From the NCBI GenBank assembly GCA_020466095.1, contig CM035806.1, positions 33,192,571-33,256,570 of the forward strand: DNA of 64,000 nt. Direction: 5' to 3'. Source of the stretch: Chlorops oryzae. Lineage: Eukaryota; Arthropoda; Insecta; Diptera; Chloropidae. Below are positions 1 to 11,503 of this stretch, in pieces. Below the pieces are notes generated by a model. That model saw nothing but the letters and a program-made list of their open reading frames with translations, was not told where the DNA came from and ran no database searches. Positions within the stretch are counted from its first letter, which is position 1, and the number at the start of each line of letters is the position of its first letter. Made by a program: the position numbers and the translations under genes.

Positions 1-230
1 CAAGAAGTGGCGTAGATGATGAGTGCTCGACTCAGAATCCGAAGATCGCGGGTTCGATCCCTGGCACAGGCAAACAAAAATTGTTAAAAATAGTTTTTTT
101 AAATTTTCGAGAGGGCAAAGAAGAGAGTTATCAAACTGGTTTCTATAAATTGACATTTAGAGAGAAAAGCGCAATGTGCTGCTCTCAAATGCTTTTTTCG
201 CCATCGCATCCGCGGGACATTTCCCGCTGG
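1..230 (+). mobile_element. Partial MITE-like element with a tRNA-like module (copy 1)
   Basis: The window starts inside this element. Positions 6-70 form a tRNA-related module with an A-box-like TGGCGTAGAT (8-17) and a B-box GGTTCGATCCC (51-61). The right end at 214-230 reads GGGACATTTCCCGCTGG. That is the reverse complement of the left end of the fuller copy at 37699-38354, which has the same module in the same relative order. The left end is off the window. No transposase is present. Confidence 0.7.
6..70 (+). repeat. tRNA-derived (SINE-like) module
   Basis: RNA polymerase III type 2 promoter-like boxes: TGGCGTAGAT at 8-17 and GGTTCGATCCC at 51-61, about 33 nt apart as in tRNAs. The acceptor stem does not pair and the T stem has only 4 pairs, so this is a degenerate tRNA-derived unit, not a functional tRNA gene. 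Confidence 0.6.
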
Positions 231-2316
231 CAATCGTTCTATCGAGCTATCGGTGGTTGACTGTAGTACATGTTTTTAGGTCGAATATATGTATGTATGT
301 ACATACATATATCAAAAAAATCACTTGAAGTCCTTTGTTATGATACAATTTCATATTCCGCGAATAGACATATTCTATGCAGAATATATTTCAATCTGCT
401 TGAGCGTTTCCTATACTCTTTAGCTATAAGCAGATAACGCACAAAACAAACTTAAATACACATATAACCACATACATGCGACTGCATACCCGAGTTGAGA
501 CTGCATGCAATCATGCGCCATAGTGCCGTGCCGAAGTAATAATAAAACAACTACAATCTGTCGCCGTCGCCGTCGTCATTCGCAAAGGAAAATCAGTTGA
601 AATCTGAATGAAAATGTTTTTCATTTCTGACTCCGCAAGGAAATGCTACAATACCACTTTCCCTAGCACGCGTCTACGTTTACTACGTTCATTAGACCTA
701 CTATAAGTGTCTACTCCACATTCAAGCGATACAGGTTGTTACACAAACACACAAACACACGTGCATGCATGCATAAATGCTGCCATGCTGTAGTGCACAT
801 ACTTCATACTTCAGTACTCCTCTTACTCGTATATTGCAATTTTTTCGCTATTTTCTTCATTTTATTTTTTTAAATTTATTTGCGCTCCTTTCGTTTCTTC
901 TGCGCCTTCCTTTTGTGCATTGGAACACACAGGCACATGCACACCAATATTTGTGCACATATTTGTTCTCCATACCACACTTAGTGGTATCATTTTGCGA
1001 GATATCTGCCATTTTTGAGCGCACTATCAGTTCGACTATCTAAATGCCTGAATGCCAGTATGCCAGAATGCCTTCCTGCCTGCCTGCCTGCCTGCTGTCT
1101 GCACTGCACTACAGTGATATTCTAACGAAACCGAACACAATGCTGTCAGTAGTCGCCCATAGAAATTTCCAAAAAAAAAAAATAAATAATAAAAGGAGGA
1201 AAAAAACAACAACAATGAAAAAATAAAACAAACGCCGTTGACAAACAATGGAGTTTTTTCATTGTACCCGGATTTGCTCTTCGGGATTGGAACATTGTTG
1301 CCAGTTTTTTATGGAAATATTCCCCTGAATGTCTCAAAATAAGGACAAAATTTGCGAAAATTCGATTTTGAAATCATCTTAAAACAAAAACATGGTCACA
1401 TAAAAATTTCCCTAACCACTATTCTGCTCTAAGACTGCACTAAAAATCAGAAAATTTCTTTCAATTTGGCGGAGTTTTCCCAAAATTGCCATCAGTGGAT
1501 TTGTATGCAAGCATAAAGTGATTTGATATGAAAGAAAAAGGGTTAAAGTGAAATCAGCCATCAAGATCAAAAAGAAATTTATTTTTCTTTACTTTCAAAG
1601 CATAGATATGCAAGCTCCTAAAAGGCTGCTATGAAGTCAGTCTACTGAACTCGAAACCGGAAACGCTAAAAGGCAAAACAAAAAAAACGATACAAAAAGA
1701 ATTTGAAAAGCCAATCAATGTTTTGAAGCAAAAAATTATTCCGATATTATGACGAGCTGTCATTGAAAAGAGAACATTGAAGAAAACGTTATCGGATCGA
1801 AAGGAAATATCAACCTGACGATTAGGCGTATGCCCAGCTTCATTCATTCATTCAAACTAATCGGATACACAAACTCTTTTTAATCACATATCATATTATA
1901 TTAAGCCGAGTATAATGAGGAAAAATGTGTCTATTTTCCACAACACACATATGATAAAATAGAAAATGGAAAATGGAAAATGAAAAATGAAGAATGAAGA
2001 ATGAAAAATGAAAAAATTGAAAAATGCTCCTCGTGAAATATGCGAAGCGAAAATGTCTGAGGAATGGATTCGAATGGAAAGGCAAGAAAACTGGACGGGA
2101 CGAATACAAAAACGGAACGGAACGGAGCTAAACGGAACGGAATGGAATGAAACGAAAGGGAGACGAAAGGACTCAGCTCAGAGAAGCGGAACTGCACGTG
2201 GAGCTGAACATGAGAACAGGCGGGAAATTATAGTCAAACACAAACATGCAAGTCGCTCGCGGCTGCTTACAATCAGACATAGCCTAACAGACAAATGAAC
2301 GATTATATTGTGTTGT

Positions 2317-2352
<36 letters not shown>

Positions 2353-2901
2353 AGTATATGTTTGGCCATTCTTATGGGGCTATGGAACTGTGGAGCTGTT
2401 CGTCTCCCGTCACTCACTTCACCGGTGGTTCTACTTGCCGCCGACGGTTTTCCAACGTATTTTATAAAAATTAAAAAAGTATTGCAATAAATAACTCCCG
2501 CTCGCTCAGTCGTTGTGCAGGGAAGATGAATGAACCATTACGGCTTTCTCCGCACGCTCTTCTTTCGTGTGTGTGTGTGTGCGCGCGCGCGTGTGTGTGT
2601 GTGGCAAGCGTAGTGGCAGCAGATGGGCATGGCTCGTGGGGGTTGATATGGCGTTTCGATGGGGGGTTGCACAACTGCATTCAAGTGCATTGCTCCCTTT
2701 TTTCTACTTTATAACGCTTATGAGACTATTTTTTTTGTTTTTTTTTTTTTTTGGTATCCTTTTTCTTTTGTTTTTGTTTTTGTTATTGAGGGCATAGCAT
2801 TTCGCAATTGTACGTTGAGCGAAGAGAAGGTATTATTTGTTTTTTGAATTACTTTTGAAAGGATGTGTAATAAAGGCTGCCAAAAGAGATAAATAGAAAG
2901 C

Positions 2902-2932
<31 letters not shown>

Positions 2933-4853
2933 AGACATGTATGGATAGGTAAGCGAAAGCAATGGCAGGCGGGACCTATAAACCGCCAAGCGGGAAAGTT
3001 TTGCACTTGAGCGTTTGATATTTTTTATTTATTTATTTTTTTCTTTCGTTTTTAAATATTTTCCCCACTAGTTTTCTCCCACTTTTCCGTTTTGTTCAGA
3101 CACTATTGAAGTTTTGACGTTTGATGTCTATTTCAGCATCGGCTATAGCACCGAGCACATGTAAGGACGCACACACGAACACACGCACACACACACTGAC
3201 GCGTATTTAAGGCGTCAATCATTTTTAATCAAAGTTTCAGTATTATTGGAAAAAGTATTACGATGCGAATGAATGAAATGATAAAATGCTTTCACGTTCA
3301 TCACGCTGACAGGCATATTGTCAGTGAAAACTAAAACGCTTTCATTTTAAACACAATATGTGGTCTCCGCATTCGAGTGAAATTCTTGCCACTTCAGTTC
3401 CGACTTCACTTCACTCTTTACTCAACAAGCGTGAGAATAAATAGAAAAGAAACAAAAAACAAATAATAAATTAAAAACAAACTAGGCCCTAAGTACACAA
3501 AAAAAAAATTTTTTTTTTTTAAATTGAGATATTTAAAAAAAAACGCTCTTTTTAAATTTAATCCCAATGAGGCTTGCGAAACAATAAAGCTAAATATGAA
3601 AGAAAAAAAAACAAATAAATAAAAAACACTGTTCCTTCATGCTGCCACTAACTGGCTGTAAATGTGCATTGTAGGAAAACTGAAAGGAATTCGTGCGGTA
3701 TGTGCTTACTTGCGCTTTTGTGAAACCATAAAGCATTTTTCCTAGCATTAAGAATTTCTGTGATGATGCTGCTGCTGCTGCTGCTACTGCTGCTGGTCCT
3801 TCTTTTTCTGCTACTTGTTCTTCTTGGCCTTCTTGGGATGCTGCGGCTGCTGGTCGTATTCTCTGTCGATGCTCCTACTACTGCTGCTGCCTTTTGCCTG
3901 AGATATTCAAAGAAAATGTGTGCCATAACCGCATAGAGAATAGCTTGCTATTCATAATTTAACATAGCGTCCTTAGAAATTTCACCGCAAAAGAAAACAC
4001 AAAAAAAAAAAAAAATATTTATATATATATGAAAAAAAAAAAAGAGCATGCAAATGCTCTAAAAGGGTACATTCACTTAGTTACCGCATCTCTATGCTAT
4101 ACCTACGTTACTCTATACTTTCATATTTTATGTATTTTTCATGAAGTCTCTGGCGAGAGGTTGTCTATATAAGACACATAAATGCGTTCACAGGTTAAAG
4201 GGAAAATTAAATGTTTTGTCATGACTCATGAGCAACGGTAATTTTTAAGCAAGCCTCACACAAACACACACGCATACATACAGACATAGTTACATATAAA
4301 TAACGTGTATGTACATTGTCCACAAATCTACTATAGGTACATACATATGTGTTCGAGCAAGAAGAAAACTCATTCACTTTGTGATGGAAATTTTTGTGCA
4401 ATGAAAATCGTAGGTGGTCCCGCAGCAGCTTATGGCGGCGGTGTGCGGGAGAGCAAACAAATTATGGATTCGTCTTCTTTGCTTTGGTTCAATTTCAATT
4501 TCATTTTCTCCTAAACGTAATAAGCTTCATTAAACTTGATGATTCTTTTTATACATACATATGTATGTTTATATACCCAGTCGGAGTTATTCAAGCGCTT
4601 TCTGTATGCAGGTATAAGCAAAAAAAAGACCAATATTTTCATACACGTTTGCGCTTAATTGAAAGCCCTTCTATAAATCTATTTCGAAAAGGAATATTCC
4701 CTATAAGAATTTTTTGCGTATCAGCCTTTCCTTCGATCAAATCAAAATTTATCCTAATCACGACTCCAATTTCAATGCTTCAGCTAACATCCAAAGTTAT
4801 AGAATTTAGGCCTGTCTATATTCTTATATACATATATTAATTTTTAACTCCAA
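231..4853. other. Intronic sequence, no gene seen; scattered simple repeats
   Basis: It holds a TATG/CATA near-palindrome at 283-313, a TGCC run at 1041-1097, GAAAAT-type repeats at 1962-2030, and GGAAC repeats at 2113-2160. Others are (GT)n at 2310-2350, a GT/GC alternating tract at 2567-2603, (TATG)n at 2908-2936 and a CTG-rich stretch at 3760-3890. Open frames here are short and overlap these repeats. Confidence 0.6.
2567..2603. repeat. Alternating purine-pyrimidine (GT)n(GC)n(GT)n tract
   Basis: About 37 bp of strictly alternating TG, then GC, then TG dinucleotides. The GC core flanked by TG runs is the textbook type of sequence that adopts Z-DNA under supercoiling. Confidence 0.85.
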
Positions 4854-4971
4854 GGCCCATTTGCTACTGTTCCGGTTAAAGTTTATCGTCACGATATCCT
4901 CCAAAAATTTTCAAACAAATTTTTTTGTTTTTCGGAACGAAAACTTTAATCAGAACAGTAGCAAACGGGCC
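4854..4971. repeat. Inverted repeat / small foldback element
   Basis: The left arm 4854-4884 starts GGCCCATTTGCTACTGTTCC. It matches the reverse complement of the right arm 4941-4971 at 28 of 31 positions, around a 56-nt centre. It could be a small MITE or the source of a hairpin RNA. I found no clear target-site duplication. Confidence 0.8.
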
Positions 4972-5096
4972 TACGTATGAGATTTATGACTAGGGTAGTC
5001 GGAATTAAGGCAATCAGATAAAAAAAAACCATATGTTGTGCAATTAGTTGAAAATCAATCGATTGAGATTACATTCATGAACTTTAACATAATGGT

Positions 5097-5212
5097 ATAT
5101 TAAATCTGCATGCTCTTGCCGAAGGCCGCTGGCTAGTGCAGTGCTCCTTAATAGACATAATATTTTATATTGTGTCTATAAACTAATAAATAAATAAATA
5201 TTAAATCTGCAT
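5097..5212 (+). mobile_element. 86-bp 5'-truncated retroposon with 15-bp target duplication
   Basis: The direct repeat ATATTAAATCTGCAT occurs at 5097-5111 and again at 5198-5212, flanking an 86-bp insert (5112-5197). The insert ends in a TAAATAAATAA tail. This is the signature of target-primed reverse transcription of the 3' end of a non-LTR element. The insert is too short to assign a family. Confidence 0.8.
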
Positions 5213-5221
5213 ATATTCGAT

Positions 5222-5293
5222 CTCTCCGTGGCGTAGTGCATAGCGATAGCGCTTAGCAATCCGAAGGCTGGAGTTCGAATCCTGTCGCAGGCG
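5222..5293 (+). repeat. tRNA-derived (SINE-like) module
   Basis: It has an A-box-like TGGCGTAGTGC at 5229-5239 and a B-box GAGTTCGAATCC at 5271-5282. It shares GTGGCGTAG, AATCCGAAG and GTTCGAATCC with the module at 6-70, so it is probably the same tRNA scaffold. A cloverleaf does not close at the acceptor stem, so a functional tRNA is unlikely. Confidence 0.55.
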
Positions 5294-8200
5294 AAAATAA
5301 GATGTGGATGAATGTGGAATTGAAGGAGGCAGGTAAAATCGAAATATTAAGGAAAATTTTCGATTCACTCAGGGAGGCGAAAAGAAGCTGCCCTGTCTTC
5401 AAAAACGTCATGCACAGGCACGAGCAAGGGAATTCACCTCAAAATTTAGAGGGACGTCTTCTTAGAGAAAAACTATAGAAAATCTTCTGAGCTTTATTCT
5501 GATTTATAGGGTATTTTATGTGGTCTTTTGGTTTTAGGTAGTTCTCAATTAATTTCAAAGAAACGTCTTTGAAATCATTGAAAGGAAAACTTAAATAATA
5601 TCCATTTACAATAAACTGATTTTTTAACTAAGTAATTTATAAGATATCCAGATTCAGACAATTGACTTTGCCGTAGGATATCGCCATGTTAAAAAGGATA
5701 GTTTTTTCCATGGGATAAAGTCGGAGTTTAAATTAGTTGTCACTTCAAATCAATCAGTTGTTCCATTAATTTCAAATTAGGTGAAATTCCTAAAGGGGAG
5801 GTTCAAATCAGAAATCCAAAAATGGAAGAAATAAACACCCGAACAGGTGCTTTCTTCCTGCTTATAAGCGCTCTTGGTCCGAATGGGTAAGGACAAATCT
5901 ATCAGAGTTTGAACAGAGGTTTTTTTTTTATTTAAAAAATTTTTTATTTGAATTTTTTGTTTACACACGATGAATAGAAATTTTTTCCCTAAATATTTTG
6001 AATCGGCGGAAAAGGTTCTCAATCGTTGCTCCCTAAAACATATATGTACAATGTACATACCATATATTTTACATATTTTTTACCGCCCCGCTGATCTTGA
6101 ATGGCTCGATAAAATGAACAAATGGTTTCCATCCCTGCTGCCATCCATCCTAGTTTCGTTCTTTCTTTATAAACTATTGACGATTCTTAAACCATCGATC
6201 GATCTATGCCCAATCTTAAAGAGTTCTCTTCTTTTTTTTTCTCTTCGTCTTCTTATATTATTTTTCATCGTTTCTCTCGTTTATACGTTTAACTTCAAGA
6301 ATCCTCATAATAATGGAATATTGTGTGCATTGTCAGCTATACGACAATAACAACAACAGAAACAGAACCAGAAACAGAAACAAAAAGTTTAGAGCAAGAG
6401 CACAATCATTTGAAAAGACAACCAGAGGATGTGAGAAAAAACTTCGAGAGCAACACTTTTCGCCCACCGGGCGGTCAGTCGTTGGTAGGTGCTTGAGAAA
6501 GTACACACATTCGACATTAAAAGTATTCGGGCGAATGGGCTAGCTACTGGAAAAAAACAATTGTTGCTAAACAAAGCTCATTGTTTCTAATATAAAGAAA
6601 TCCATGCAGTAAACTGTCGTCTCGAACATTTCGAACTGCAGTCTCAGCGACGCGACGACGAGTGCAGCGGATCTATCTCCCTTTCCCTTTCCCTCTCCTT
6701 CTCCCTCTCTTTCGCTCTCTTGCTCTTTCATAAAAAGTTCAATATTATTAGTATGGACGACATCATACGGCAGACTGGTTTCCTTGCTTTAACAACATAG
6801 CCAACCTAGAAGTATTGGCACTTTTGTTTCCTGTCACTACTTTTACGTATCATAAGTAAAACTTTTTATTATTATTAATTCTTTATCAGAAATACCTAGA
6901 TGTATATGTATATGTACACACATATATATTGGTATTTAAGTATACATACATATATATATATATATATTCTTATATTTCGGTTTGTTCTTTGTTTTTTCTT
7001 CTTCCTTTTTGGCCTTTTTTCTTTCTCTTTGCCGTCTTTTTTTTATTGTTATTATTATTATTATTATTTTTTTTTTTGTGCATCATTGCTTTGGCCTGAG
7101 GTGTTCTCATGTTTTCTATCGTCTTTAGGTCTTGTCCTTTCTTGGTCAAGCGTAAGTAGTAGTTGCTATCACTGCAATATTCTATCCACATACTTATATT
7201 TCAGCAAGTATCCTTATAAAGTTCTTCATGCAGACTTTCGAAAAGTTTTCTGTTTTTTTTTTTTTTTGCTTTCATTTTCTGCTCAAAATTTATTTTATTC
7301 TGTTTTTTTTTTCTTGTTGATATTTTTTTTTTTTATATTTTTGTAGATATATATTTTTTTAAATAAGTATTTTTTCCTTGTTTCCCTTCTGTTGGTCTCT
7401 TGTACAAGATTCCTTGCTTCGGGACAGGTTTAAGTTTTTATTATTATTATTGTTGTTGTTGTTGTTGTTGATTTTCTTTTGCTGTTTGTGAATGACATGC
7501 ATAATAATGATTTAAGTTTATGTCCATCGAGAATATACCTTGGTGCGGCGGCCATAAGTTCAAACGCACTAGTGATTGCGCATAGCGTAGCATAAGAACG
7601 TCAGTCGTCAGCTTTTGTGGGTTATGTCTGGCACGGCGTTGTGGTCAAATATTTTCATTAAAATTGCAAAAACTTTTTTCTCTTCTTCTTCTGGTTGTGC
7701 TTCTTTTTGGTCTTCATCGTCTTGATTTTTTTTTTTTTTCGTTTTCTGTCTTATTTTCTTTTTTAGTAGCTCTTACCCTGGATGCTAGATGAGGAGAAAG
7801 TTCTGTAAACTTTTTCCTTCTGTCGTAACATTTTTTTCCATTTTATTATTTTTTTGTTCGCCTTTCCTTTAGTTTTTCATTTCTTTCTGTGTATGTGTGT
7901 GTGTTTGTGTGCGTTGGTGGATTAATGTCTATAGACCCAGCAGTGTAAATGCGAGTAATTAACCCAAAAGCGAGTAATCTTGAAGTCCTTCTTACCGGAG
8001 TACTCACAATAGAACAGATTCGCATGTGAAAGGCGGATAGACTAAAATTTACCCCCTTTGAGATCAAATAAGGATGAGTTCGTTCATTAATGAGCGCTTA
8101 TTGATTTGCTTACTTTGAACGATGAGAGGCAAAGAGGAGAAGAAGAAGAAACCATATATATTTTTTATTATTATAACATCTTATCAATAAAGTGAAATAA

Positions 8201-8393
8201 AGACATCTCTTAAGTCAAAATTTTAATTTAAAAAAATAAAAAAAGGTAGAAAATCAACTAACCTCCTTTGAGATACAGAATCTACTCTCAGGAGTACTCA
8301 GTATTGTATCTAAATAGCGAGTAGTTGATTTCCGGAGCCAGCATAATGTTAAAAAATACTGTTCATCACATGCAAAAGCAAATTCGAAGGGAA
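5294..8393. other. Intronic sequence, no gene seen
   Basis: AT-rich, with a CT-rich stretch at 6679-6730, poly-T and ATT runs around 7010-7080 and 7250-7360, and TTA/TTG triplet runs at 7439-7470. No transposon ends or coding region could be supported. Confidence 0.55.
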
Positions 8394-8395
8394 TA

Positions 8396-8694
8396 CAGTA
8401 GTTCCGCTATATAAGAAACTCGTATATAAGAAAAACCCGCCTTTCAGAAACTGTTTACCAAAACCAAAAACTCTTTTTGTATGGAAAAAAGTTTTATATA
8501 AGAAACTTAGTTTTTATCAAAAATCTAACACCCCCATTCTCAAATATCGGTAGTTTATATAAGAGAAAATGTTCTTATAAATGGTGTTTTTTTTTATAAG
8601 AAAGACTTTTCTGATAAACGGATTCTTATATAAGAAAAAAACGGATGATGAAATTTCTTGGCCAAATCGACTTTCTTATATAGCGAAACTACTG
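8396..8694. mobile_element. pogo/Tigger-like MITE
   Basis: A 299-bp element that begins CAGTAGTTCCGCTATATAAG and ends with its inverse (CTTATATAGCGAAACTACTG). The terminal inverted repeat is about 24 bp with one mismatch, flanked by TA at 8394-8395 and 8695-8696. CAGT ends with a TA duplication are typical of the pogo/Tigger group. The motif TATATAAGAAA from the terminal repeat recurs several times inside (for example near 8430, 8495, 8555 and 8630), probably as transposase-binding repeats. It has no transposase; the open frame at 8581-8886 crosses its right end and is not a gene. Confidence 0.85.
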
Positions 8695-9264
8695 TACTTG
8701 TTCTCCTTCTGGGAGTACTCGAAGGTTACTCTTGAAGTAGTCGCTTTCGCTGGTGGGAATATTATCTTGTTTCATTGGTCGTTGAAAAAGATAGCTTGTT
8801 CGAATGACTTACGCTTCAGTAGCAGCATCAAGAGGATTGCCGTTTGTTTTCTAAATATTCAACGAGAGGTAGAGTTATTTATTTGATTTTATTTCAATTT
8901 CTTTTTGAGGAATAAATTCCAAGGTACTTACATCAATGCGAAATCGAAGTTAGTTCAGAATGAATTGAGAAATCGAGAAATTGATGAAATTAAGAGTAAA
9001 CAAGCACGCACGGAGGACGCAAACGGCACGGCACGATTGAAAATGTAAAGCATATTGGATTTCGTATTTTAATAATTGTAAATAGAATAACGGAATGAGC
9101 GATTTTCTAAAGATTTATTATGAAAACCGGCGTTTGTGCTTTGAAATTCTCGTTTTTTTTTTGCTCAAGAAACAAATTGAAAAGGATCTGCGATTACACA
9201 GAGTTTGAAAACTAAATAAAATCATCATCAACCAGATGGTTTCACTGTTTCTGTCCTCTTTATA

Positions 9265-10552
9265 TTAGGTGTAGTAAAAAGAAATCCATTATTTTTCCAA
9301 TAGATGGCGTTATTTATCTGCATCTCGCGTTGTATAAGTCCGATCGTGTTCCGCTAGGGGGCATTAGAAAGATGACAGTTCCTACTAAAAAAGCTTTTTT
9401 GACACTTTTTTGATTGATTGATTCAGTTTTGTTTGAGAGCTTGTCAAAGATGGACATCAGCAAAGAAAAAAATCGCTACATTTTACAGTTTTTCTTCGAT
9501 AAGGGAGAAAACGCAAGCCAGGCGGCTGAAAATGTGAATAGCGTTTATGGACCTGATACTGTAACAGCCAATCATGCGCAATTTTGGTTTCGTCGATTCC
9601 GTTCCGGTAAGTTCGATGTCAAGGATGCACCACGCACTGGAAGGCCAATTGTCGAAAATGTCGATAAAAACATGGAAATTATCGAGTCCGACCGTCATGT
9701 TAGCACTGTTTCGATTGCAAAAGAGCTAAAGATTGCACAAAAAACCGTTTGGAACCATTTGAATAAGGCTGGATACACAAAGAAGCTCGATGTATGGGTG
9801 CCACACGAGTTAACGCAAAAAAACCTCATAGACCGAATTTCCATCTGCGAATCGCTGCTGAACCGCAACAAAATCGACCCATTTCTGAAGCGGTTGGTGA
9901 GTGGTGATGAAATGTGGGTCACTTACGACAACGTCAAGCAAAAACGGTCGTGGTCGAAACACGGTGAACCGGCGGAAACGGTGGCCAAGCCAGGATTGAC
10001 GGCCAGGAAGGTTTTGCTGTGTGTTTGGTGGGATTGGCAGGGAATTATCTACTATGAGCTGCTCCCATACAGCAAAACTCTTAACTCGGAACTCTACTGT
10101 CAACAATTGGACCGTCTGAAGGAAGCAATCGCCCATAAGCGGCCAGCTTTGGCCAATAGGAGAGGAATTGTGTTCCATCAGGACAACGCCAGGCCACACA
10201 CATCGATAGTGACTCGCCAGAAGCTCCGGGAGTTTGGTTGGGAGGTTCTTCTGCATCCACCTTATAGTCCGGACCTGGCACCAAGTGATTACCATCTGTT
10301 CCTGTCCATGGCGAACAATTTTGCTGGTGAAACATTCGCTTCAAGAGAGGCTTCTGAAATTCGACTGTCTCAATTTTTTGCTAATAGGAACGAGGGCTTC
10401 TATGAGAGAGGCATAATGAAATTACCTTTAAAATGGCAACAAGTTTTCGAACAAAACGGCGCATATTTGACCTAAATCGGGTCATTCTAACTATCTTAAA
10501 TAAAGCCCTCAATTTAATGCAAAAATAATGGATTTCTTTTTACTACACCTAA
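9265..10552 (+). mobile_element. Complete mariner transposon
   Basis: A 1288-bp element with terminal inverted repeats at 9265-9296 and 10521-10552 that are identical over 32 bp (they start TTAGGTGTAGTAAAAAGAAA). It is flanked by TA at 9263-9264 and 10553-10554. It contains one open transposase frame. Perfect repeats with an intact frame suggest a recent insertion. Confidence 0.95.
9450..10475 (+). CDS. mariner transposase, intact (D34D)
   Basis: A DDE/D transposase that cuts and pastes its own element at TA sites in the nucleus. I choose the ATG at 9450 (product starts MDISKEKNRY), giving 341 aa, the usual mariner size; an in-frame ATG at 9414 would add 12 residues. The N-terminal half has paired helix-turn-helix regions, followed by the WVPHEL linker signature at about residues 115-120. 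The catalytic triad is Asp153 (GDEMW, codon at 9906), Asp245 (HQDNARPH, codon at 10182) and Asp280 (SPDLAPSDYHLF, codon at 10287). The last two are 35 residues apart, hence D34D. I see no stop or frameshift. By motif it sits nearer the cecropia/Hsmar1 side of the family than Himar1, but subfamily placement needs a tree. Confidence 0.95.
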   Translation: MDISKEKNRYILQFFFDKGENASQAAENVNSVYGPDTVTANHAQFWFRRFRSGKFDVKDAPRTGRPIVENVDKNMEIIESDRHVSTVSIAKELKIAQKTVWNHLNKAGYTKKLDVWVPHELTQKNLIDRISICESLLNRNKIDPFLKRLVSGDEMWVTYDNVKQKRSWSKHGEPAETVAKPGLTARKVLLCVWWDWQGIIYYELLPYSKTLNSELYCQQLDRLKEAIAHKRPALANRRGIVFHQDNARPHTSIVTRQKLREFGWEVLLHPPYSPDLAPSDYHLFLSMANNFAGETFASREASEIRLSQFFANRNEGFYERGIMKLPLKWQQVFEQNGAYLT

Positions 10553-10590
10553 TATGAAGCACCTTAGCTGATCTTGATACTCTGGAACGT

Positions 10591-11503
10591 CTTCGTTTCT
10601 TCTCTTTATTTGTATCTCATTCTCCATATCTCAATCTCTATCTATTTCTCTATTTATATCTGTGTCTCTGTATCTGTATCTGTATCTATCTCTATCTCTA
10701 TCTGTTTCTCTTTCTCTATCTCTATCTGTTTCTGTTTCTCTTTATCTTTATCTCTATCTTTATCTTTATCTTTATCTTTATCTTTATCTTTATCTTTATC
10801 TTTATCTTTATCTTTATCTTTATCTTTATCTTTATCTTTATCTATCTTATCTCTATCTCTATCTCTATCTTTATCACTATCTCTATCTTTATCTTTATCT
10901 TTATCTTTATCTTTATCTGTTTCTCTTTATCTTTATCTTTATCTCTATCTTTATCACTATCTCTATCTTTATCTTTATCTTTATCTTTATCTTTATCTTT
11001 ATCTTTATCTTTATCTTTATCTTTATCTTTATCTTTATCTTTATCTTTATCTTTATCTTTATCTTTATCTTTATCTTTATCTTTATCTTTATCTTTATCT
11101 TTATCTTTATCTTTATCTTTATCTTTATCTTTATCTTTATCTTTATCTCTATCTTTATCTTTATCTTTATCTTTCTTATCTCTATCTCTATCTCTATCTT
11201 ATCTCTATCTCTATCTCTATCTCTATCTCTATCTCTATCTCTATCTCTATCTCTATCTCTATCTCTATCTCTATCTCTATCTCTATCTATCTCTATCTCT
11301 ATCTCTATCTCTATCTCTTCTCTATCTCTTCCTCTACCTCTACCACTACCACTACCACTACCACTACCTCTATCTATATTTCTATTTCTATCTCTACCTC
11401 TCACTCTCACTCTCACTCTACCTCTATCGTCACCTCTATATCTATCTCGATCTCTATCTCTATCTTTATCTCATTATCTACCTCTATCGCTCACCATCTT
11501 TCT
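10591..11503. repeat. Hexamer microsatellite array, (CTTTAT)n and (CTCTAT)n
   Basis: About 900 bp of TATCTT/TATCTC hexamers on the + strand. The purest (TTTATC)n parts are 10741-10840 and 10962-11148; (TCTATC)n covers about 11175-11320, decaying to CTACCA/CTCTAC variants on the right. It starts about 40 bp after the mariner end. All frames on both strands stay open because the repeat has no stop codons, so the long frames of Leu-Tyr, Ile-Ser or Lys-Ile repeats are artefacts. Confidence 0.95.

Noticed and set aside
3648..3926. Minus-strand frame with Ser and Arg runs
   Set aside because: Caused by CTG/CTT triplet-rich sequence; no splice context or homology that I recognise.
8581..8886. 101-residue open frame
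   Set aside because: It starts inside the pogo-like MITE and runs out of it; no recognisable domain.
9810..10295. 161-residue minus-strand frame
   Set aside because: Antisense shadow of the mariner transposase gene.
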